Origin: Ilumatobacteraceae bacterium
GTDB lineage: Bacteria > Actinomycetota > Acidimicrobiia > Acidimicrobiales > Ilumatobacteraceae
Assembly: GCA_025456105.1 (NCBI GenBank)
Contig: JALOLG010000118.1
Location: 1-5,826, forward strand
Length of the DNA stretch: 5,826 nt
Reading direction: 5' to 3'
The notes under the pieces were generated by a model that was not told the origin of the DNA, did not search any database, and saw only the letters and a list, made by a program, of their open reading frames with translations. Of the stretch, positions 1-4,393 are shown in pieces. The translations under genes and the position numbers were made by a program. The stretch's first letter is position 1; every line of letters begins with the position of its first letter.

Positions 1-612
1 GCCATGCACCGAGCGGTGGCGCACCTCCTCGCGGACCGCTTCGGTGCGCTCCAGGCCAGCGCCGCTGCGGCCGGTGTCGGCGAGCTCCCGTCGCGCTTCG
101 TGCTCGCTGGGCACTCGGCCGGCGGGAACCTCGCCGCAGCCGCGGCCGGGCTGCTGACCGGGACCGGGCCGGGTGATGGTCCGGGGCTGGACGGGCTCTG
201 TGGGGTGGTGATGTTCGACGGGGTCGACCACCAGGGCGCGACCGGTCTCGCGCTCGATCGGCTCAGCGGCGCGGCGCACCGCCCGGTGTGGACGATCGCC
301 GCGCCGGACTCGCGGTGCAACGCGAACGGCAGCGGCACCAGGGTGCTGCAGGCGAAGCGACCGGACGAGTTCGTGGGTGTGCGGCTCTCGACCGGCAGCC
401 ACATCGATGCGGAGGGACCTGACGCCGGCCGGCTCGCCGAGCTGGTGTGCGGCGCACCGACTGGAGCGAACGTCGACGCGGTGCGAACGATCGCGGCCAA
501 CTGGATCGGTGCGCTCCTCGCTGGACGACCTGAGACGGCGCTCTTCACCGATCCTGCGGGCACCGATCCCGCGCTCGGCACGCCGGCGATCCGCCTCGTG
601 GGTTCGCGGTGA
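1..612 (+). CDS. Alpha/beta hydrolase, 5'-truncated by window edge
   Basis: C-terminal part of an alpha/beta-hydrolase-fold enzyme, probably a lipase or esterase; the substrate cannot be told. The frame is open to base 1, and an ATG at position 4 is available, but I take the gene as starting upstream. The nucleophile elbow GHSAGG lies only about 36 residues after that ATG, whereas the family normally has 80-130 residues (first strands and oxyanion loop) before it. Counting from that ATG, the nucleophile is Ser38, and His133 in the segment TGSHIDAEG is the likely catalytic histidine. The acid is probably an Asp around residue 102 (AAPDSRCN), which is less certain. The C-terminus has a WIGALLAG helix typical of the fold. 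The TGA at 610-612 is followed after only 6 bases by the stop of the convergent hydrolase. The two hydrolases look distinct in sequence and are not an obvious duplication. Confidence 0.8.
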   Translation, partial: AMHRAVAHLLADRFGALQASAAAAGVGELPSRFVLAGHSAGGNLAAAAAGLLTGTGPGDGPGLDGLCGVVMFDGVDHQGATGLALDRLSGAAHRPVWTIAAPDSRCNANGSGTRVLQAKRPDEFVGVRLSTGSHIDAEGPDAGRLAELVCGAPTGANVDAVRTIAANWIGALLAGRPETALFTDPAGTDPALGTPAIRLVGSR

Positions 613-618
613 CGACGG

Positions 619-1575
619 CTACCCGAGGGCGCGGCGCATCGCGTCGAGGCGGGTGGCCATGATGCGCTGCGACAGGGCGGCGGTGGGGGCGAAGCCCTCC
701 GACGCGTGGTACGCACCGGGGTAGAGGTGCAGCTCGGTGGGCACGCCGGCCTGCACCAGTCGGGCGGCGAACGCGAGGTCCTCGTCGCGGAACAGGTCGA
801 CGGTGCCGACGTCGATGAACGTCGGCGGCAGCCCGGCCAGGTCGGTGGCGCGGGCGGGGGCCGCGTACTGGTCGGCCTCGGCGCCACCCAGGTACCAGGC
901 CCACGCCTCGATGTTGGCGGAGCGGTCCCAGATGCCGACGTCGGTGACGAGGTGGCTCGACGGGGTCTCGTTGCGGTCGTCGATCATGGGATAGGTGGCC
1001 ACCTGCAACGCCAGCGCAGGCCCGCCGTGGTCGCGGGCCATCATCGAGGTCGCGATGCACAGCCCGCCACCGGCGGACGGGCCGTGGATCACGAGCCGGT
1101 CCGGGTCGATGCCCAGCTCGGCGGCGTGCTCGGCCGTCCAGCGCAGACCGGCGTAGCAGTTTCGCACTGGCGCCGGGTGCGGGTGCTCCGGTGCGAGCCG
1201 GTACTCCACCGACACCACCGTGCAGCCGAGCTGGTCGCAGAAGGTGATCGCCTGCAGGTCGGACTGCTGCACGCTGCCGAGGACCATCCCGCCGCCGTGG
1301 ATGAAGTAGAGCCCGCCGGTCGGCCCGGTGACGCTCGTGTTGCGGTACACCCGGACCCACAGGTCTGGGTCGCCGTCGAGGCCCGGCACCGTGTGGTCCT
1401 CGGACACGACGTGGTCGGGCCGGGGCGCGTCCTTGGACATCTCGGCCACCACGGCGTCGAGGGCCTGGCGACGGGTGGGGAGGTCGGCGATGGCGTTGAA
1501 GCCGCCGGGCATCATCTGCAGGAGGAGGTCGAGGGGGACCCGTGACTCCGGGTCGATCAGATCGCTCGCGGACAT
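619..1575 (-). CDS. Alpha/beta hydrolase, hormone-sensitive-lipase (Abhydrolase_3) type esterase
   Basis: A 318-residue, probably cytoplasmic carboxylesterase/lipase of the HSL (bacterial family IV) type, hydrolysing an ester of unknown identity. Motifs appear in the expected order. FIHGGG is the oxyanion hole (HGGG at residues 93-96). The conserved VEYRLAPEHPHPAP block covers about 123-136. GPSAGG is the nucleophile elbow with Ser167. VGTVDLFRDED carries acid Asp260, and YPGAYHASEG carries His290. Length and motif spacing are normal for a full-length member. Family members often have GDSAG at the elbow; here the second residue is Pro. An upstream in-frame ATG at 1641 would add 22 residues of non-family-like sequence running through the hairpin repeat. 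I chose the ATG at 1575 because the TACCGT hexamer lies exactly 6 bases upstream, as in leaderless actinobacterial genes, and because no Shine-Dalgarno sequence is visible. The gene is divergent from the ADP-ribosylglycohydrolase. Confidence 0.92.
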   Translation of the reverse strand: MSASDLIDPESRVPLDLLLQMMPGGFNAIADLPTRRQALDAVVAEMSKDAPRPDHVVSEDHTVPGLDGDPDLWVRVYRNTSVTGPTGGLYFIHGGGMVLGSVQQSDLQAITFCDQLGCTVVSVEYRLAPEHPHPAPVRNCYAGLRWTAEHAAELGIDPDRLVIHGPSAGGGLCIATSMMARDHGGPALALQVATYPMIDDRNETPSSHLVTDVGIWDRSANIEAWAWYLGGAEADQYAAPARATDLAGLPPTFIDVGTVDLFRDEDLAFAARLVQAGVPTELHLYPGAYHASEGFAPTAALSQRIMATRLDAMRRALG

Positions 1576-1581
1576 GGGCGC

Positions 1582-1587
1582 ACGGTA
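1582..1587 (-). promoter_or_regulatory. Putative -10 element (TACCGT) of the HSL-type hydrolase, leaderless
   Basis: On the minus strand, TACCGT matches the actinobacterial TAnnnT -10 consensus. It is followed by 6 bases and then the ATG at 1575, so transcription would begin at or next to the start codon. No recognisable -35 is seen; its expected place (about 1605-1610) touches the outer edge of the hairpin repeat. Confidence 0.55.
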
Positions 1588-1608
1588 CGCACGGCGTGGC
1601 GCGCCCCA

Positions 1609-1659
1609 CGATCTGGGTGACATCCATGGCGGATCCCGCAACGATCGTCACCCAGATCG
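1609..1659. repeat. Hairpin repeat copy 1 (13-bp perfect arms, 25-base core)
   Basis: An inverted repeat with perfect 13-base arms (cgatctgggtgac at 1609-1621 and its reverse complement at 1647-1659) around a 25-base core. The core contains a second, coaxial stem, GCGG (1629-1632) with CCGC (1636-1639) around ATC. Just inside the arms, ATC (1622-1624) faces ATC (1644-1646) as a symmetric mismatch. The reverse complement of the element at 2820-2866 matches this core at 21 of 25 positions and the adjoining six bases of each arm exactly. It sits in the divergent gap between two promoters, so it cannot be a normal terminator here. Possible roles are a dispersed palindromic (REP/MITE-like) element or an operator; no protein partner is visible in the window. 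Confidence 0.85.
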
Positions 1660-1674
1660 GCCTGCGGCGCTGGC

Positions 1675-1680
1675 TACGGT
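1675..1680 (+). promoter_or_regulatory. Putative -10 element (TACGGT) of the ADP-ribosylglycohydrolase, leaderless
   Basis: TACGGT fits TAnnnT and is followed by 6 bases and then the GTG at 1687. This is the same geometry as the divergent hydrolase promoter. No Shine-Dalgarno sequence precedes the GTG. The expected -35 region (about 1652-1657) lies inside the right arm of the hairpin repeat and does not resemble TTGACA. Confidence 0.55.
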
Positions 1681-1686
1681 CCGGAC

Positions 1687-2805
1687 GTGGTCGGTGCACC
1701 GCCCGACGGGCTCGAGGCCGCCCGGTCCCGCGTGCGGGGCTGCTTGCTGGGTGGGGCGATCGGTGACGCGCTCGGCGCGCCGGTGGAGTTCATGTCGCTC
1801 GCCGACATCCGCCGCACGCACGGCCTCGCCGGCGTGACCGGGTACCTGCCGGCGTACGGCCTGCCCGGTGGGGCGATCACCGACGACACGCAGATGACCC
1901 TGTTCACGGTCGAAGGGCTGCTGCGGGCGCTCGTGCGCGACACGCACTACGGCATCGTCGACATGGTCGGCATCGTGCACCGGGCCTACCTGCGGTGGCT
2001 CGTCACGCAGGGCGAGGCGTGGCCGTCGGCGGCCACGCCACCGATCCCGACCAGCTGGCTCACCGACGAGCCGGGCCTGCACGCCCGGCGGGCGCCTGGC
2101 GTGAGCAGCCTGAGCGCCCTTGCGACCGGTCGGCGCGGCAGCGTCGAGAGCCCGATCAACCACTCGAAGGGATGCGGGGCTGTGATGCGATCGGCGCCGT
2201 TCGGGCTGATCCGCGACGTGACGCCCTCGCCGTTCGATCTCGCCGTTCGCTGTGCGGTGCTCTCGCACGGACATCCGACCGGCTACCTGAGCGCGGGGTT
2301 CCTGGCGGCGACGGTGCACGAGCTCGCCGACGGGGCCGGCCTCGACCGCGCACTCGACGAGGCGACGGAGCAGCTGCGGGCCCGGCCCGACCACGGCGAG
2401 GTCCTGCGGGCGGTCGAGCGGGCGCGGGAGGAGGCGGGTCGTCCTGGTGACCCGTCGGCCGAGCGGGTCGAGCAGCTCGGCGCGGGGTGGACGGGGGAGG
2501 AGGCGCTCGCGATCGGCGTCTACTGCGCCCTCGTGGCGCCCGATCCGCTCGGTGGGCTCCTGCTCGCCGTCAACCACTCGGGCGACAGCGACTCCACCGG
2601 CAGCATCGCCGGGAACCTGATCGGGGTGCAGGTGGGCGAGGCCGGTCTGCCGTCGGGGTTGCTCGCCGACCTCGAGCTGCGCGAGGTGATCACGCGGCTC
2701 GCCGACGACCTCGTCGCCGGCTTCCACGGCGGCGCCGCCGGGAGCGAGCACGGCGAGATCACCCCGGAGATCCAGGCGTTCCTCCACCGCTATCCCGGTG
2801 CATGA
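1687..2805 (+). CDS. ADP-ribosylglycohydrolase family protein
   Basis: A 372-residue member of the ADP-ribosylglycohydrolase family (DraG/ARH/crystallin J1 fold), a metal-dependent, mostly helical enzyme that removes ADP-ribose from modified proteins or other acceptors. Visible signatures are the N-terminal GCLLGGAIGDALGAPVEF (residues 18-35), the first metal-binding motif ITDDTQMT (TDDT at 65-68), the middle block SKGCGAVMRSAPFGL, then LSHGHPTGYLSAGFLAA, and the C-terminal metal-binding motif NHSGDSDSTGS (296-306, with Asp300, Asp302 and Thr304). All expected ligand positions are present, so it should be active. The target (arginine-, serine- or nucleic-acid-linked ADP-ribose) cannot be told. 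The GTG start is chosen from the TACGGT hexamer 6 bases upstream and from the family motif starting 17 residues in. No ADP-ribosyltransferase or nitrogenase gene is nearby, so a DraG-type nitrogenase role is not supported. It is flanked on both sides by copies of the hairpin repeat. Confidence 0.95.
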   Translation: MVGAPPDGLEAARSRVRGCLLGGAIGDALGAPVEFMSLADIRRTHGLAGVTGYLPAYGLPGGAITDDTQMTLFTVEGLLRALVRDTHYGIVDMVGIVHRAYLRWLVTQGEAWPSAATPPIPTSWLTDEPGLHARRAPGVSSLSALATGRRGSVESPINHSKGCGAVMRSAPFGLIRDVTPSPFDLAVRCAVLSHGHPTGYLSAGFLAATVHELADGAGLDRALDEATEQLRARPDHGEVLRAVERAREEAGRPGDPSAERVEQLGAGWTGEEALAIGVYCALVAPDPLGGLLLAVNHSGDSDSTGSIAGNLIGVQVGEAGLPSGLLADLELREVITRLADDLVAGFHGGAAGSEHGEITPEIQAFLHRYPGA

Positions 2806-2819
2806 CCGACCCCGGGGGC

Positions 2820-2866
2820 TTCTCGGTGACGATCGCTGCGGAATCCGCAACGGATGTCACCGAGAA
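2820..2866. repeat. Hairpin repeat copy 2 (11-bp perfect arms, inverted orientation)
   Basis: Inverted repeat with perfect 11-base arms (ttctcggtgac at 2820-2830, reverse complement at 2856-2866) around a 25-base core (2831-2855), the same core length as copy 1. Read on the minus strand, the core matches copy 1 at 21 of 25 bases. The centre TGCGGATTCCGCA is itself palindromic and coaxial with the arms. The mismatched triplets (GAT at 2831-2833 and 2853-2855 on this strand, ATC on the other) are kept. Compared with copy 1, two outer base pairs are swapped in both arms, so pairing is preserved. It lies in the convergent gap after the ADP-ribosylglycohydrolase and the dioxygenase, where it could also act as a bidirectional terminator, although no T-tract follows on either strand. 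Confidence 0.85.
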
Positions 2867-2887
2867 CGGGCAATGAGGCGTCCCGGG

Positions 2888-3754
2888 TCAGTGGGCCTGC
2901 TGCCAGGGCGGGACGGGGCGCAGGCGCGGGTACCACGGGCTGCGAAGCGGGTCGCCGGGCCGGAGCTGGAGCGAGAGGCCGGGCGTGAGCGGCACGGTCG
3001 GCTTGGTGGGTGGCCGGGGCGCGTAGACGATGTCGTCGCCGTACATCCGGATCGTGATCGCCCGTCGACGGGTCTCGGGTCCGGTCGGCCCGCCGCCGTG
3101 GAGCACGGCCGGGTGGGCGAGGATCACGTCGCCGGGCTCGAGGTCCCACGACACGATGTCCCACGCCGACCGGTCGGCCTCGATGTCGGGCAGCGGCGGG
3201 TACTCGGTGCCGAAGTAGGGGAGCGTCGGGTCCTCGGCGATCCGGCGCGGGTTGAACCCGTCGTAGCGCACCCCGTGGTGCGAGCCGCGCACGTACTCGA
3301 GGCAGTGCTCGGCCCGCAGGGGGTCGAGCGTGATCCACGCCGAGGCGATCTTGGTGCCCTCCATCGGCCAGTACGGCAGGTCCTGGTGCCAGGGGGTGCG
3401 GCCGCCGCCCGGGCCCTTCACGAACCACTCGTCGGAGTACAGCCAGACGTCGGGGGAGTCGAGGAGGACGGCCATCATGTCGGCGAGCGGCGAGTCGTAC
3501 ATGAAGCGCTGGAGCTCGGGTGACACCTCGGTGTTGCGCACGAGCTCGACGAACTCCTGCTCCGTGCCGTCGTAGAAGAGGTGCTTGGCCTGACCGGCGT
3601 CGCGCATCACGCGGTCGAGCCCGAGCTGGAGGAGCAGCAGCCACTCGGGGTGGAGCGCCTCGCGGAGCAGCACCACGCCGTCGCGGGCGTAGGCGGCCCG
3701 GACGTCGGGCGTGATCAGTGCGGTCGCCTCGGCGACCGTGGTCGGTGCCCCCAC
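2888..3754 (-). CDS. Phytanoyl-CoA dioxygenase (PhyH) family Fe(II)/2-oxoglutarate oxygenase
   Basis: A 288-residue non-heme iron oxygenase of the PhyH family, which couples oxidative decarboxylation of 2-oxoglutarate to hydroxylation (or a related oxidation) of a small molecule. The iron-binding facial triad is visible as TPWHQDLPYW (His123, Asp125) and the distal AHPAVLHGGGPT (His219). Arg230, 11 residues after the distal histidine, is placed like the 2-oxoglutarate-binding arginine of PhyH. Other family-like stretches are ASAWITLDPL, EYVRGSHHG and WDLEPGDVILAHP. The frame extends upstream to an ATG at 3835, but I prefer the GTG at 3754. It lies 7 bases after a TACGTT hexamer and just before the family-like TPDVRAAYARDGVVLL, and it avoids a 27-residue low-complexity extension reaching to within 17 bases of the divergent gene. 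The substrate is unknown; bacterial members act on diverse metabolites, so phytanoyl-CoA should not be assumed. Confidence 0.92.
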   Translation of the reverse strand: MGAPTTVAEATALITPDVRAAYARDGVVLLREALHPEWLLLLQLGLDRVMRDAGQAKHLFYDGTEQEFVELVRNTEVSPELQRFMYDSPLADMMAVLLDSPDVWLYSDEWFVKGPGGGRTPWHQDLPYWPMEGTKIASAWITLDPLRAEHCLEYVRGSHHGVRYDGFNPRRIAEDPTLPYFGTEYPPLPDIEADRSAWDIVSWDLEPGDVILAHPAVLHGGGPTGPETRRRAITIRMYGDDIVYAPRPPTKPTVPLTPGLSLQLRPGDPLRSPWYPRLRPVPPWQQAH

Positions 3755-3761
3755 GGCGCCG

Positions 3762-3767
3762 AACGTA
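3762..3767 (-). promoter_or_regulatory. Putative -10 element (TACGTT) of the PhyH-family gene, leaderless
   Basis: On the minus strand TACGTT (TAnnnT) is followed by 7 bases and the GTG at 3754. No Shine-Dalgarno sequence is seen before the GTG. The match in spacing with the two promoters in the 1576-1686 gap supports both the promoter and this start codon. Confidence 0.5.
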
Positions 3768-3825
3768 GCGGTGGCGCGATCGACCGAACGAGGTGATGCG
3801 GACCGGTCGGCGGTCGGGCAGGCTG

Positions 3826-3840
3826 GTCGGGACACCCGAC
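3826..3840 (+). other. Short hairpin abutting the ribosome binding site of the LURP-one gene
   Basis: gtcggg-aca-cccgac forms a perfect 6-bp stem with a 3-base loop that ends directly at the GGGAGGA ribosome binding site. The CCC of its right arm (3835-3837) could instead pair with GGG at 3841-3843 in the binding site, so two exclusive pairings are possible. Short GC stems are common by chance in such DNA, so a regulatory role is unproven. Confidence 0.4.
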
Positions 3841-3847
3841 GGGAGGA
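3841..3847 (+). promoter_or_regulatory. Shine-Dalgarno sequence GGGAGGA for the LURP-one gene
   Basis: A strong purine-rich anti-16S match with 5 bases between it and the ATG at 3853. It decides the start: an upstream in-frame ATG at 3793 lacks such a site and would add 20 residues not typical of the family. It is the only clear ribosome binding site in the window, in contrast to the leaderless-type starts of the other genes. Confidence 0.75.
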
Positions 3848-3852
3848 CCACG

Positions 3853-4368
3853 ATGGGACTGCTTCGCAACCGAGGCAACGACGAGCCGCACCTGCGCTTC
3901 CAGATGCGCGAGAAGCTGATCTCGTTCGGCGACGACTACTGGATCGAGTCCGGTGACGGGCGCCGCTCCTACAAGGTCGACGGCAAGGCGCTGCGCGTTC
4001 GCGACACCTGGCGGCTCGAGGACGCCGACGGGAACGAGGTCGCCACGATCCGTGAGCGCAAGCTGTCGCTCCGCGATGCCATCACGATCGAGGTCGGCGG
4101 CCGCAAGGCGGTCGTGAAGAAGGCCCTCGTGGGCATCCGCGACCGCTTCAACGTCGAGGTCGAGGGCGGCGAGGATCTGAAGATCCACGGCAACATCGTC
4201 GACCACGAGTACGAGATCGAGCGCGACGGCGACACGATCGCCGAGATCTCGAAGAAGTGGTTCCGCGTTCGCGACAGCTACGGCGTCGAGGTGAACGAGC
4301 CTGCCGACGTGGTGCTGGTGCTCGCCGTCACGGTCGCGGTGGACGCGCTGTCCCACGACATCGGCTAG
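3853..4368 (+). CDS. LURP-one-related / YxjI-like protein
   Basis: A 171-residue protein of the LURP-one-related (Tubby C-like, YxjI) family. The recognisable pattern is a series of beta-strand repeats: LRFQMREKLISFGDDYWIES near residues 14-33, then RSYKVDGKALRVRDTWRLED, an EVATIRERKLSLRDAITIEV block, VVKKALVGIRDRFNVEV, and the closing EYEIERDGDTIAEISKKWF with RVRDSYGVEV. This family forms a 12-stranded barrel around a central hydrophobic helix; the hydrophobic C-terminal segment VVLVLAVTVAVDAL fits that helix and should not be read as a membrane anchor. Molecular function in bacteria is unknown; relatives of the fold include phospholipid scramblases and Tubby domains. Length is typical and the protein is complete. 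It has a strong Shine-Dalgarno sequence, is divergent from the oxygenase, and is followed after 25 bases by the DUF2252 gene on the same strand, so co-transcription is likely. Confidence 0.9.
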   Translation: MGLLRNRGNDEPHLRFQMREKLISFGDDYWIESGDGRRSYKVDGKALRVRDTWRLEDADGNEVATIRERKLSLRDAITIEVGGRKAVVKKALVGIRDRFNVEVEGGEDLKIHGNIVDHEYEIERDGDTIAEISKKWFRVRDSYGVEVNEPADVVLVLAVTVAVDALSHDIG

Positions 4369-4378
4369 CCGCTGTCCG

Positions 4379-4384
4379 TAGTGT
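4379..4384 (+). promoter_or_regulatory. Possible weak -10 element (TAGTGT) of the DUF2252 gene
   Basis: TAGTGT fits TAnnnT but lies 9 bases before the ATG at 4394, so a transcript from it would carry only a few leader bases. It sits in the 25-base gap after the LURP-one stop. Read-through from the upstream gene is an equally good explanation. No convincing Shine-Dalgarno sequence is present. Confidence 0.25.
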
Positions 4385-4393
4385 GGGTCGCCG

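Noticed and set aside
595..627. A possible terminator hairpin between the two convergent hydrolases (CTCG..GGGT against ACCCGAG)
   Set aside because: Only 7 pairs with a two-base bulge and a 17-base loop, partly within coding sequence and without a T-tract; too weak to call.
545..1699. A 384-codon minus-strand open frame overlapping the HSL-type hydrolase in another frame
   Set aside because: Arg/Pro-rich composition with no recognisable domain; the neighbouring frame holds the complete HSL motif set.
1648..2850. A 400-codon open frame on the minus strand across the ADP-ribosylglycohydrolase gene
   Set aside because: No family-like motifs, Arg/Pro/Gly-rich composition, and it runs through both hairpin repeats; it is a shadow of the real gene.
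1609..2866. The two hairpin repeats as terminal inverted repeats of a transposon carrying the ADP-ribosylglycohydrolase
   Set aside because: Each copy is a complete palindrome by itself, there is no transposase between them, and no flanking target duplication is evident. A dispersed repeat family explains them better, though a recombination effect stays possible.
1609..2866. A minimal CRISPR array
   Set aside because: The copies are 1.2 kb apart with a full gene between them and in opposite orientation, unlike CRISPR repeats.
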